Origin: Polytrichum commune
Lineage: Eukaryota; Streptophyta; Polytrichopsida; Polytrichales; Polytrichaceae
Direction of reading: 5' to 3'
Assembly: GCA_950295325.1 (NCBI GenBank)
Contig: OX485808.1
Span: 37,778,527 to 37,842,526 of the forward strand
Length of the DNA: 64,000 nucleotides
Positions within the stretch are counted from its first letter, which is position 1, and every line of letters starts with the position of its first letter. The translations under genes and the position numbers were made by a program. Shown piece by piece: positions 12,708 to 23,829 of the stretch. Below the pieces are notes generated by a model. It was not told where the DNA came from. It searched no databases and saw only the letters and a list, made by a program, of their open reading frames with translations.

Positions 12708-12810
12708 ATGACATCCATCAGTAAAGGCAGTAGATCTAGCAAGCCTGTAGTAATGAATACTATAGCACAGGCTCCGTATTTCAGCAACAAAATACAGTCA
12801 TTAGCCTTCG
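12708..12810 (+). pseudogene. gag: Copia gag, N-terminal stub
   Basis: An ATG at 12708 opens a frame beginning MTSISKGSRSSKPVV that runs to the insertion point of the left TCCGGA element at 12811, after about 34 residues. Its place just downstream of the leader, and the absence of any other gag, identify it as the gag start. The frame continues by chance into the inserted element. The rest of gag (nucleocapsid and zinc knuckle) is missing from the window. Confidence 0.5.
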
Positions 12811-13490
12811 TGTGGGAGTCCAAATTCGACGGAAATACGGAAATATGGAAATACGGATTCATTTTCCGTATTTTTGCTTGCCTACATGAGGACAATAGGG
12901 TCTCTTAGGTTAAAATTTAGGGTACTAGGAAATAGGGCAATCTAAATCCGTCTCACACGATGAAAAGAGTAAAAAGAGGTATGATTATTGGTCCGGTAAA
13001 TTGGATTAGGGCGACCGTTTGATCATGATCCAGACCGCTGGGCCGGACCAAGTAACGGTTATGCCACGTTCAACTAACGGCCCGGAAGTGGAGAGACAGT
13101 TACAACGGACTTATGATGGTGGGGGGGGGGGGGAAGAGAAAGCCGTTGGTAAAATTGTTAGTAAAACCGTTGGAAAAAAAAACCCGTCGGAAAACGGTTG
13201 GCAACCATTTTCTGTTAAACCAAACGGTAACAGGAGAAGGAAGAGGGAGGAAGGATATTTAAGGGTCCCTTCCTTCTCCTTCCCACTTTTTTTTCTCTGT
13301 TCACAAAAGGCAAATTGTTGAGAGAACGAGTGGTGAGTTTGTCGTCATTTCGAGCCGCCAACAGTTGGATTGCTGGGACTCCGCACTTTCCAGTCACCGG
13401 TAGTTGGCTTGCCGGGACTCTGTAGCAATTAGACGGAAGCGAGGGAATCCGGAGGAGAGAGAGAGAGAGTTTCCGTAGTCGAGCCGGAAA

Positions 13491-15544
13491 TTGAGAAAGG
13501 AGAGGAAAATGCCGGAAGCACGGGAAGAGGATCAGAGGGAACCCATCCCGGTTCCGCTCAAAGCCCTCATCCCTGCAATCCCGAGGGAGGATAGGGAGCT
13601 GCAGGAGCTCGCGGAAGATCTCCGGGTTATGGGCTGCGCGGGGTTGCTCGCCAAACCCTGGAACCTCCGAGTAGAAGATACCCTCCGAGAATTCAAATTC
13701 GAGAGAGGAAATCAGTGGCTAGGAACAAAGAGGAGGGATCCGGAAAATTGGACTCCGGATACTTGGAATAGGGTCTACGGGTTTCCTAAGGGGATTGCAG
13801 AGGGGTGGGCCGGTTGCCGCGACGGCCTGTTCGCCGGAAAATTTAGAGGGGACGCGGATCCGAAGGACGGCTTCCACCCCGGGAACTGCCGGAACCTGAG
13901 AGAGCGAAGGGTGTTAGAGTTCCTCCTGCCTATCCTTAACCCAGACAAGCCGAAGCGGATTAGCCTTACCATGGCTAACACCCTGTTCGGTGCTATGTCC
14001 GGAGTCCGGCTTGTGAACTGGGGGCTGATTATCCAGGAAATAATAGGGCAGGCCCTCCCCCATATTGGCCGGAAACCCTCCTTCCTCTCCCCCTTCATTC
14101 TGCATCTCTACCAGCATTTCGACTGCATCTTGGCAAAGGAGGAGGACCTGCTAACGATAGCGGCGGACGAGGTCACCTACAAGCTCCTCCCGGAAGCCGG
14201 AGACCTCGAGACGGAGACTTCCAGCGACCCAATCATTCCGGAAGCACCTCCCTCCTCACCCGGAAGCCCGCTGCCCACCATCTCGAGGCCACTCTCTCCT
14301 CATCATCATCATCATCCGGAACCCGGGCCCAGCTGGGAGACCACTTGGCAGAATGTGGATCTCTCCGCTTGGGACTTTCCGGAAAATCCCTTCAAGCGGG
14401 TCCAGGAGGGGATGGAGGATCTGCAAAACCAGTACAACCGGCTGGAGCACATCGTCCGAGGAGCAAACCAGGCCCTGGACGACTACGGACCCGGAAATAT
14501 TCTCCGGGAGTTGGCCAAGAGGGCGGACAAGAAGGAGCTCGAGCAGGCCAAGACGGAGAATGCTCACCTCACCGCGCAGGTGGCGGCCATGACTCAGGAG
14601 CTGAGTCAGAAGAGCGAGGAGATCCGGAAGTACCACGCGGAGCAGGCAGTGGTCTTCAGTCGGATCCGGGAGTTGGTGGGGCATCCGGCGGAGATCGTCA
14701 ACAAGGCGCATCTCTACGACCGGATGATGGAGTCCGGAGAACCCGCTTCCGCCAGGCAGACCCTCCCCATCCTCGTGAAGTATTCACGGACGATGAAGGA
14801 TCTCCTGGCGGAAATCCAGAAAGTGGTTCGCCAAGCGGAACACCCCGGCGGGTACTCTATCCGGGTCCGCCTGGATCACCAACCGGAACCCTCTATGAGG
14901 TGGTTGGTGAAGTGGCCCTGGTTCAGAATCCGCCGACGTCTGCAGGACCCAGCCAGCAGGGAAGCGGCTCTCGGCCTGGTAGTTCCGGAGGGGCTCCGGA
15001 AAGGGTCCGCTCTCCCTAGGTGAGGAGGAAGAGCACCGGGTCCGTTCGATCCGGACGAGGCCAATCCCCTGTTCCGCGGACCTCGGATTGGTCCCGGACT
15101 CCAGATAGGGCTAGGACGCCAATTCGGCACCAAACTTCGGATCGGGATGCAATTCCGAGTAGGGGTAAGACCCCTATGACTCAAGCCTCACCGTCTTCTC
15201 TGCCGGACTGCCAAATGGTTAGTCCATTCCTTCCGCCATCTTCAAGAGCGGCCTCCAACAGGGATCCGCGGACTGCTTCGATCTCGGGCGGGCAGAATCC
15301 GGAACAACGTACCGGAAGCGATTTTTCTCCGGTCCGGAGCATTCGGAAGGGGAGTACAGTTTTCAGAACCCCAGGGACCGAGAGAACCGCGGACTCGGAG
15401 GATGAGATTGCCCCTTCTCCGAACATGAGGAGGATGCTCACGCGGTTGCAGAAGGCGTCGCCGGGAGGCGGCTCATCCGCCGTCAGTGGACTAGGCAACC
15501 ATTCGAAGGAGGGATCGGCTCCGAAGAAGCCCCGCTCTTCTTAG
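13491..15544 (+). pseudogene. Gag-like protein with coiled coil, left copy, frameshifted
   Basis: A long frame from 13491 (or the more likely ATG at 13509, MPEAREE) runs to about 14830. About residues 80-220 (LFAGKFRG, RISLTMANTLFGAMSG, GRKPSFLSPFILHLYQHF) resemble the plant-transposon protein domain found in plant retroelement gag-like proteins. A Pro/Ser/His-rich linker follows, then a coiled coil from about residue 300 to 400. At about 14829 one T is missing relative to the other copy (GGTTCG against GGTTTCG), shifting the frame; the true continuation runs in another frame to a TAG at 15013-15015 and then to a stop at 15542-15544. The C-terminal ~170 residues are basic and Ser/Pro/Arg-rich. 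I see no zinc knuckle. Unbroken, the protein would be about 680 residues. Confidence 0.75.
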
Positions 15545-16665
15545 CTTAGAATGGCAGCTAGATTAGTTAGGTAGAATAGAGGTAGGAAGGTAGGACTTAG
15601 AAGTTTTTGAAGATGAGGAATGAAATTCTCCCTTGAGTTTGTCAGCGGAAAATCCGGATCTTGATCCGGGAAATCCGGGAGAACCAATGCAGTTAGGGTT
15701 TTCCTTAGGGGCGGCCGCCTGAGCCGCCGCCATCAGGTTAGGGATTTTGGGCCTCTACTTAAGGCTGAATAAGGAGTTGGGGAAGGGTTCCTTCTCCATT
15801 GTTGTATTCTGGTTGCTCCTACTCTAATAAGTTCTTTGCTTTTCTCACTCCTTGACTTTCTTTGATTGATGTTTGTATGAATGATCCGGAGATCATTAGC
15901 GGAGGAGGAAGGGCATGAGGGATAGGAGTTCCGGATACGACATGGGAGAGGAAACCCGGATCAGATCTGGTTATTGCCTTGTAGATCCTCTCTGGGTGTA
16001 GTGGTAGGGAAACCTCACTGACCCGGATGGTTGAGTAACGTCTAGGTGGGATAGCCGCTGGGAGGATTGGGTGAAATCCGGAAGGGATCCGGACTTACGC
16101 CAATCTGATCTTCTAAAGAGGTTCCACCGCCCTTAGACGGATCAATCCGGAAAGTGGTACGGATCGCCCAGTTATCTCAGATTGAGTAGAATCCAAAGTA
16201 GAGGTAACCGGACTGATCCGTCGGAGGGAGAAGAGAAGGACCGGAATAGTTAGGGTTCCGGGGTGGAGGTCATCTCCGGAGTGTAGTGAGAAGGGAACCT
16301 CATTGTTCCGGATGTCTGGGTAACGTCTAGATGAGATAGCCGTGGGGAGGATTGGGCAAAGGACCGGAAGGGATCCGGACTTGCGCCAATCTGATCTTCC
16401 GAAGAGGTCTCAGCGCCGGTGGACGGGACAATCCGGAAAGTGGTACGGGTCACCCACTTATCCCGTCGAGTCAGATCTCCGGTTGGAATTCGGACTCCTC
16501 TGGTCATTGGGATCCTAAGAAATAATCCAGATCTCTCTGTGTGACCTGCCAAGACGGATTTGATCAATCCGGATTGATTGTGAGGGAGTTTCCGGATTCA
16601 AATCTTATAAGGGATGTCTTCACCGGAAGAAACCACCCATTCTAGAGGGTAGATGTAGAGGAGGG
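15545..16665 (+). repeat. Non-coding 3' part of the left element, dense in TCCGGA
   Basis: The segment holds many TCCGGA palindromes and two related blocks, each carrying GTAACGTCTAG, GCCAATCTGATCTTC and GGAAAGTGGTACGG in the same order (about 15990-16200 and 16270-16480). No frame is convincing. The matching part of the right copy lies at about 18411-19510. The repeated blocks suggest a structured or protein-binding region. Confidence 0.7.
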
Positions 16666-16666
16666 G

Positions 16667-17360
16667 GTTAGCATTCCGGTATTTCATTGTGGTTGCTGAT
16701 GCATCTGGTAGCCATTTTGAGGTTGCCCTACTGCCCACTAGAAACATGGTCTTTCCTAGATTGCTAGGTATTTTGATCAGATATCGGAACCATTTCCCTG
16801 ATTTTTCCATAAAATACCTGAGAATGGATAACGCACAAGAATTCAGGTCTCATGCTTTCGAAGATTACTGTGTGGCCACGGGAATTACCTTGACATACTC
16901 GGTGCCCTACGAGCACTCTCAAAACGGGTTAGCGGAAGCCTTTATAAAGGAAATCCAACTAGTTACACGGCCATTACTTCTTCACGCTAACCTACCCTCA
17001 ACTATGTGGGGGCATGTGGTAATGCATGCTACAGCCTTATTGAAATTTAGGCCCACTTTGCTGAACACACAATCACCCCTGGAATTACAGTCTGGCCGAA
17101 CCCCCAATATCTCTTTCCTTAGAGTTTTCGGGTGCCAGGTATGGATTCCAGTACCTGAACCGAAGAGGTTCACAATCAGGCCACACCGGGAAGAGGGAAT
17201 TTATGTGGGATTTGACTCCCCCTCTATAACCAGGTACCTAGTACCAGCCACGCGAATACTCCTCAAAGCCAGATTTCAGAATTGCAGATTTATAGAAAAT
17301 ATTTTCCCAAAGGTTCAGACCCCCGAACCAAACCAGCCACTAGACTTCACGGCCCCATAA
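16667..17360 (+). pseudogene. Copia integrase core, 5'-truncated
   Basis: The frame enters at FRYFIVVADASGSH and continues through LRMDNAQEFRS and YEHSQNGLAEAFIK (the second Asp and the Glu of the DDE integrase core), then LRVFGCQVWIPVPEP and EGIYVGFDSPS, the integrase C-terminal region typical of Ty1/copia. The HHCC zinc domain and the first part of the core are missing at the junction with the nested element. It ends with a TAA at 17358-17360, where a continuous Pol would read on. Confidence 0.92.
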
Positions 17361-17369
17361 ACACTAATT

Positions 17370-18105
17370 ATGAATCCTGATTTTCCCACGTCCCTGGCAG
17401 ACACAGAAGTTAGTAAAATCGTCCACCTGAAGTCAATGGCCAAACAGATTCCCGATGGGTTTGCCTCAGGCCCTCGGATCACCAGAAATCCCATTCCCGG
17501 GACAGGTAACCATTTACCTCAGAAGAGACCAGCAGCTAAGGCTGCAGCACCAAAACCAGCCAAGAAGCCAGCTAAACCCAAGGTTCTGTATACATCGGGG
17601 AGCCTGGAATTTGACCCCACCTCATTAGGTGAGGCTAAAACAAGGTCTGATTGGCCTAAATGGGATGCTGCCATCGAGGCAGAATATGCTTTATTGAGGA
17701 AACACCAAGTGTTTGGGTCTGTGGTCAATGACCTAGACAAGACCCCGATAAGCCATAAAATGGTTTTCACAAGGAAACTGGATGCCAATGGAAATGTCTT
17801 GAGATACAAGGTACGGCTTGTAGCACAGGGATTTTTCACAAAGACCTGGTATTGATTTTGACCAGACATATTCGTCCGTTATAGATACTATTTCATTTCG
17901 GTTCTTATTGGCTCTAACAGTTCAATTATCCTTGCACATTTACTTGCTTATGTGGTGACAACCTACCTACACGGAGTACTAGATACTAAGTTGTTCATCG
18001 TGCCACCCCCCGGATTTCTAAAGACTGTACCTGCAGCCCGACCAGGTAAGCACACAAGATTACAAATTATGAAGGCCCTATATAGACTTAAACAGGCGGG
18101 GCGGA
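17370..18105 (+). pseudogene. Copia reverse transcriptase, N-terminal half, broken
   Basis: A Lys/Ala/Pro-rich linker (17520-17590) leads to the RT start (WDAAIEAEYALLRKHQVF, then RYKVRLVAQGF). The frame breaks near 17845 and resumes at 17952 with VVTTYLHGVLDTKLF and KALYRLKQAGR. The catalytic Asp normally found just before VVTTYLHG reads as Tyr (LLAY). The sequence is cut by the right TCCGGA element at 18106 and continues at 22203. Confidence 0.92.
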
Positions 18106-21100
18106 TGTGGGGACACGCGAACACCAAAATATCCCGATTGGCGTTTTTAAGTGCCTAATCCGGTTTTATCCGGATGACCCTAGTATTGTCCAGGGATTCT
18201 GTGAAGTGTAGGAGGTTTAGAACTCTCCGTACCCACTTTCCTTCTACTCCTTAACCGAATTTCCGGAAACCCTGGTTTCCGGACTTTCGGTCTTTTGGAC
18301 ACTCTTCTTCTTCTTCCGGAGTTTGCCTTTCCGGATTGTATTTTTGGGTCCTAATTCTAATACTTACTCACCCCTCTGATTCAAATGTACCCCTCTACGT
18401 TCTATCCTCTAGAATAGGTGGTTTCTTCCGGTGAGGACCTCCCTTATAAGATTGGGATCCGGATATTCCCTCACAACCAATCCGAATTGGCCGAATCCGT
18501 CTTGGCAGGTCACACAAAGAGATCCGGATTATATCTTAGGACCGCAACGACCAGAGTATTCCAAATTCCACCCGGAGATCTGACTCGACGGGATAAGTGG
18601 GTGATCCGTACCACCTTCCGGATTGCCCCGTCCACAAGCGGTGGGACCTCATCAGAAGATCAGATTGGCGCAAGTCCGGATTCCTTCCGGATCTTTGCCT
18701 AGTCCTCCCCACGGCTATCTCACCTAGACGTTACCCAGACATCCGGAACCGTGAGGTTCCCCTCCCACTACACTCCGGAGATGGCCTCCAACCTGGAATC
18801 CTAACTACTCCGGTCCCTCCCTCCTCCTTCTGATGGATCGATCCGGCTATCACTTCCTGGGACTCTACTCAATCTGAGCTAATTGGGCGATCCGTACCAC
18901 TTCCCGGATTGGTCCGTCTAAAGGTGGTGGGACCTCTTCAGAAGCTCGGATGGCGTAAGTCCGGATCCCTTCCGGATCTCACCCAATCCTCCCAGCGGCT
19001 ATCCCACCTAGACGTTACTCAACCATCCGGAATAGTGAGGTTTCCTTCCCACTACACACAGAGAGGATCCGCTAGGCAATAACTAGTTCCGATCCGGGTC
19101 CCTTCTCCCATGCCCTATCCAGAACTCCTATCCCCTCATGCTCTCCATCCCCCGCTAGCACTCTCAGAATCATTCGTACGCAAAATCAAGCAAGGACAAT
19201 CAAGGAGTGAGAGAAAAAAAAGTTTTATTATAGTAGGAACAATCAAAGTGGAACAATGGAGAAGGAACCCCTCTCCAACTCCTTATTCAACCTTAAGTAG
19301 AGGCCCAAAATCCCTAGACTGAGGGTGGCGGCCTAGGCGGCCGCCGCTACGAAAAACCCTAACTGCATCCGTTCTCCCGGATTTCCCGGATCAAGATCCG
19401 GATTTTCCGCTGACAAAACCCGAGGGAGAATTTTATTCCTCATCTTCAAAAACTCCTAAGTCCTATCTTCCTACCTCTATTCTGCCTAACTGATCTAACT
19501 ATCATCCTAACCTAAGAAGAGCAGTGCTTCTTCTGAGCCGCTCCCTCCTTCGAATGGCTGCCGAGTCCACTGACGGCGGATGAGCCCCCTCCCGGCGATG
19601 CATTTTGCAGCCACGTGAGCATCCTCCTCATGTTCGGAGAAGGGGCAATCTCATCCTCCGAGTCCGCTGCTCTCTCGGTCCGCGGTGTTCCGGATCCTGG
19701 TGTTCCGGAAACTGAACTACCTTTCCGGACACTCCGGATCGAAGAAGGATCACTTCCGGTGCGCTATTCCGGATTCTGTCCGCCCGAGATCGAGGCAGTC
19801 CGCGGATCCCTGTTGGAGGCCGCCCTCGAGGGTGGCGGAGGGAATGGGCTAACCATTTGGCAGTCCGGAGGAGACGACGGCGAGGCTTGGGTCATAGGGG
19901 CCTTACCCCTGCTTGGAGTTGCCTCTCGATCCAAAATCTGGTGCCTTATCGGCGTCCTAGCCCTGTCCGGAGTCCGGGACCGATCCGAAGTCCGCGGGAC
20001 AGGGGACTGGCCCCGTCCGAATCTAACAGACCCGGTGCTCTTCCGCCTCACCTGGGGAGAACGGATCCTTTCCGGAGCTCTTCCGAAACTAGTAGGCCGA
20101 GAGCCGCCTCCCTGCTGGCTGGGTCCTGCAGACGTCGGCGGATTCTGAACCAGGGCCACTTCACCAACCACCTCGTAGAGGGTTCCGGTTGGTGACCCAG
20201 GCGGACCCGGATAGAGCACCCTCCGGGTGTTCTGCTTGGCGAAACCACCTTCTGGATTTCCGCCAAGAGATCCTTCATCGTCCGTGAATATTTCACGAGG
20301 ATGGGGAGGGTCTGCCTGGCGGAAGCGGGTTCTCCGGACTCCATCATCCGGTCGTATAGATGCGCCTTGTTGACGATCTCTGCTGGATGCCCCACCAGCT
20401 CCCGGATCCGACTGAAGACCACTGCCTGCTCCGCGTGGTACTTCCGGATCTCCTCACTCTTCTGACTCAGCTCCTGAGTCATGGCCGCTACCTGCGCGGT
20501 GAGGTGAGCATTCTTCGTCCTGGCTTGCTCTAGCTCCTTCCTGTCCGCCCTCTTTGCCAATTCTCGGAGAATATTTCCGGGTCCGCAGTCGTCCAGGGCT
20601 TGGTTTGCTCCTCGGACGATGTGTTCCAGCCGGTAGTATTGGTTCTGTAGGTCCTCCAACCCCTCCTGGACCCGCTTGAAGGGATTTTCCGGGAAATCCC
20701 AGTCGGAGAGATCCACATTCCGCCGAGTGGTCTCCCAGCTCGGTCCGGCTTCCGGATGATAGTGAGGGGGATGAGAGCTTGGCCTCTGGACAGTCGGCGG
20801 TGGGCTTCTGGGTGAAGAGGGAGGGGTTTCCGGAATGATGGGGTCGTTGGAAGTCTCCATCTCGAGGTCTCCAGCTTCCGGATGAAGCTTGTAGGTGACC
20901 TCGTCCGCCGCTATCGTCAGCAGGTCCTCCTCCTCGGCCGTGATGCAGTCGAAATGCTGATAGAGGTGCAGAATGAAGGGGGAGAGGAAGGAGGGTTTCC
21001 GGCCTATATGGGGGAGGGCCCGCCCTACTATCTCTTGAATGATCAGCCCCCAATTCACTGGCCGAACTCCGAACATAGCTCCGAACAGGGTGTTAGCCAT

Positions 21101-22202
21101 GGTAAGGCTAATCCGCTTCGGCTTGTCCAGGTTTAGGATGGGCAGGAGGAACTCTAACACCCTCCGCTCTCTTAGGTTCCGGCAGTTCCCGGGGTGAAAG
21201 CCGTCCTTCGGGTCCACGTCTCCTCTAAATTTTCCGGTGAACAGGCCATCGCGGCGGCTGGCCCATCCTTCCGCAATTCCCCTCGGAAACCCGTAGACCC
21301 TATTCCATACATCCGGAGTCCAACTATCCGGATCCCTCCTCTTGGTTCCTAACCACTGATTCCCTCTCTTGAACTTGAACTCCCGGAGAGTATCTTCCGC
21401 TCGGAGGTTCCAGGGTTTGGCGAGCAACCCCGCGCAACCCATAACCCGGAGATCCTCCGCTAGCTCCTGCAACTCTCCGTCCTCCCTCGGAATTGCGGGG
21501 ATAAGGGCTTTGAGCGGAACCGGGATGGGTTCCCTCCGATCCTCTTCCCGTGCTTCCGGCATTTTTCTCTCTTCTCTTACTTTCCGTCTCAACTGCGGAA
21601 ACTCTCTCCCCTCCGGATTCCCTCTCTTCCGCCTAATTGCTACAGAGTCCCGGCAAGCCAACTGCCGGTGACTGGAAAGTGCGGAGTCCCAGCAATCCAA
21701 CTGCTGGCGGCTCGAAAAAAAAGAACACAACCTCACCACTCGTTCTCTCAACAATTTGCCTCTTGTGAACAGGAAAAAAAAAGTGGGAAGGAGAAGGAAG
21801 GGACCCTTAAATATCCTTCCTCCCTCTTTCTTCCCTTATTACCGTTTGGGTTAACGGAAAACGGTTGCTAACCGTTTTCCGATGGTTTTCCCCCAACCGT
21901 CATAAATCCGTTGTAACCGCCACTTCCGGACCGTTGGTTAATCTTGGCGCAACCGTTACTTGGTCCGGACCACTGGTCCGGACCATGATCAAACGGTCCC
22001 CTCCTAATCCAATTTGACGGACCGGTAATAATGCTCCTTTTTACCCTTTTTATCGTGCGAGGTGGATTTAAATTTCCCTATTTCCTAGTACAATTAATTT
22101 ACCCTAAGAGACCCTATTGTCCTTATACGGGCAGGGTAAAATACGGAAAATGAATCCGTATTTCCATATTTCCGTATTTCCGTCGAATATTGGGCTCCCA
22201 CA
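18106..22202 (-). mobile_element. TCCGGA-rich gag-like element, right copy, apparently full length
   Basis: The 4097-bp insert is flanked by GCGGA (18101-18105 and 22203-22207), an exact 5-bp target duplication. Removing the insert and one GCGGA restores the copia RT frame. In its own direction it starts TGTGGGAGCCC and ends GTGTCCCCACA. TG...CA ends and a 5-bp duplication suit an LTR element, yet I found no long direct repeats at the two ends. The termini share only about 6-8 bp in inverted form. It differs from the left copy at roughly one base in ten by eye. Confidence 0.85.
19512..21754 (-). pseudogene. Gag-like protein with coiled coil, right copy, frameshifted
   Basis: Homologue of the left-copy protein, in the opposite direction. 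The frame is open from 21754, but the matching start is the ATG at 21562-21560. The conserved block (SLTMANTLFGAMFG, GRKPSFLSPFILHLYQHF), the acidic/Pro linker and the coiled coil are intact. It keeps the T run that the left copy lost but has one C fewer about 15 bases later, so the frame shifts within the same short interval. It also has a TAG at 19766-19764 where the left copy encodes Gln, while it encodes Gln where the left copy has its TAG (15013). The intended stop is at 19514-19512. Confidence 0.75.
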
Positions 22203-23325
22203 GCGGACGTGGTACCATCACCTCTGCAACTACCTAGTATCCAAAGGTTTCATTCATAACCCTACACTACCCTGCATATTCACACTATCTAATAAACTTG
22301 GATTTGTGATAGTGGCGGTCTACGTAGATGACCTGAATATCATTGGATTGCCTGAATTATGCACATTTACGCAAGACTTGCTGACCCAACAATTTGATAT
22401 GAAAATTCTAGGCAAGACTTCATTTTGTTTAGGATTACAGATCCATCATCTTGATGATGGCAGCATGTTGCTGCATCAACAAACATATATTCAGAAACTT
22501 TTGTAAAGTTTTAACATGGATCAGTCACATCCGTTAACTGCCCCAATGATAGGTCGTAGTAAAACAAAGGACAACCCTTACCACCCCCGTGAGGAGGAGG
22601 AGGAGGTTGTTGATAAACAACGCTACCTCACGGCGGTGGGGGCATTCACATATCTCACAACACATACTAGACATGATATAGGTTTCGACACTAGCATTCT
22701 AGCTAGGCACAGCCAGAATCCAACAGCAAGACATTGGAATGGCGTGAAACACTTAATGATGTACTTACGTGGTACCGAGGATCTAGGTTTGCACTACATG
22801 AAGGTTGAAGGCTGAGAAGTAACCGGATATGCAGATTCGGGGTTCAACACCGACGATGTGGGTGGGAAATCCCAAACGGGATACATTTTCATCCGGGACG
22901 GGGCACCTATATCTTGGAAATCAGTGAAACAGACTGTGACAGCCACATCGACCAACCATGCAGAATTGCTGACATTTCACGAAGCTGCCCGCGAGGCAGT
23001 TTGGCTGCGTACAATGGAGGGGATAATTACGAAGCAATGTGGAATTCAGACTAAGGATATGCCAACCACAATATACGAGGACAACGCGTCGTGCGTGAGA
23101 CAAATGCAATCTGGATTCATCAAGGCGGACCGAACGAAGCACATCAGTCCGCATATCTTCACATTTTCTCAAGACCTTGTTGATACGGGTCAAATAGAGA
23201 TTAAGAAGATTGAATCAGAAAATAACATTGCTGATATGTTAACTAAAACCCTCCTTGCATATAAGCATCGAAAACTTGTAAGTGCAGCAGGTATGAGGTT
23301 CTTACATGAACTCACCCAAGTATGA
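22203..23325 (+). pseudogene. Copia reverse transcriptase C-terminal half and RNase H
   Basis: The frame resumes WYHHLCNYLVSKGFIHNP and reaches the RT active-site motif VAVYVDDLNIIG (about 22315-22350). It continues through KILGKTSFCLGLQIHHL to a stop at 22504. The RNase H part (22816-23325) shows GYADSGFNTDDVGGKSQTGY, TSTNHAELLTFHEAAREAVW and IYEDNASCVRQMQSGF, then HIFTFSQDLV and the C-terminal NNIADMLTKTL, all standard copia features. Stops at 22504 and 22813 break it. Confidence 0.94.
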
Positions 23326-23412
23326 GTGACACTCTTTTCTCTGTCATAGTTTTGTCCCAATGGGTTTTACTTGACAGAGTTTTTAACGAGGTCATCTCGG
23401 GTTGAGGAGGAG

Positions 23413-23665
23413 TGTTGTAGCTATAAGGTATACCTAGGCAACCTTGAGATCGGGGCAGCTCTAATTAGCTGCCGTCATAGTTGAGTACCCGAGGTTGAGG
23501 GTTTAAGGAGGAAAAGCCGCTATGCAGCTGGAGTAAATAGTAGCATCTGTGAGGGCATTAACTACGCCCAAGTTGTATACCCACTATATATACAGAGGCT
23601 GGCTCAGCCCATTATGAACTTTTCCATTACACCGTTATGCTGCCTCTACTTCTAACTACATAACA
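23413..23665 (+). repeat. 3' LTR of the copia element, with purine tract just upstream
   Basis: This LTR is 253 bp, starts TGTTGTAG and ends CATAACA. The purine-rich GGTTGAGGAGGAG at 23400-23412 directly precedes it and is the expected plus-strand primer site. It differs from the 5' LTR at about 14 positions, mostly transitions. Confidence 0.95.
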
Positions 23666-23829
23666 CTTTCCAAGAGGGGCTCTACTCGACCGAGTGGAAC
23701 CTCCCAAGAGGGGCTCCACTTGACCGAGTGGAACCTCCCAAGAGGGGATCCACTCGACCGAGTGGAACTTCCCAAGAGGGGATCCACTCGACCGAGTGGA
23801 ACTTCCCAAGAGGGGCTCCACTCGACTTG
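23666..23829. repeat. 34-bp palindromic minisatellite, right part
   Basis: About five further units of the array seen at 10453-10825, in the same phase apart from the duplicated 5 bp at the copia junction. It ends after CTCCACTCGACTTGG, where unique sequence begins. Confidence 0.94.

Larger units (their letters stand above)
12811..16665 (+). mobile_element. TCCGGA-rich gag-like element, left copy, 3'-truncated
   Basis: It starts TGTGGGAGTCC directly after the gag stub and is homologous, in inverse orientation, to 18411-22202. Order: 5' region with a TATA-like ATATTTAAGGG (about 13255), gag-like ORF, then about 1.1 kb of non-coding sequence dense in TCCGGA, with two diverged copies of a ~270-bp unit (about 15990-16200 and 16270-16480). 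Homology to the other copy stops near 16665, where copia integrase sequence begins, so roughly 300 bp of its 3' end are absent. No reverse transcriptase, integrase or transposase is present. Confidence 0.85.
10826..23665 (+). mobile_element. Ty1/copia LTR retrotransposon, 12.84 kb with nested insertions, defective
   Basis: LTRs at both ends begin TGTTGTAG and end CATAACA. Target duplication is CTTCC (10821-10825) and CTTTC (23666-23670), inside the minisatellite. Order of remnants: gag start, integrase core, reverse transcriptase, RNase H, purine tract, LTR, which is the copia order. Gag after its first ~35 codons, protease and the start of integrase are missing, apparently lost together with the 3' end of the left nested element. 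The two LTRs differ at about 14 of 253 positions, so the insertion is not recent. Reading frames are broken and the element cannot be autonomous. Confidence 0.96.

Noticed and set aside
14345-15019. Gly/Ser-rich plus-strand frame beginning MAECGSLRLGL
   Set aside because: Its first part is an out-of-frame shadow of the coiled-coil region. Only its last part, after about 14830, belongs to the true protein, and that is described with the left gag-like pseudogene.
12811-16665. Direct LTRs for the TCCGGA element
   Set aside because: Comparing the start (12811 onward) with the known end of the right copy (18106 onward) shows only TGTGGG-like terminal similarity.
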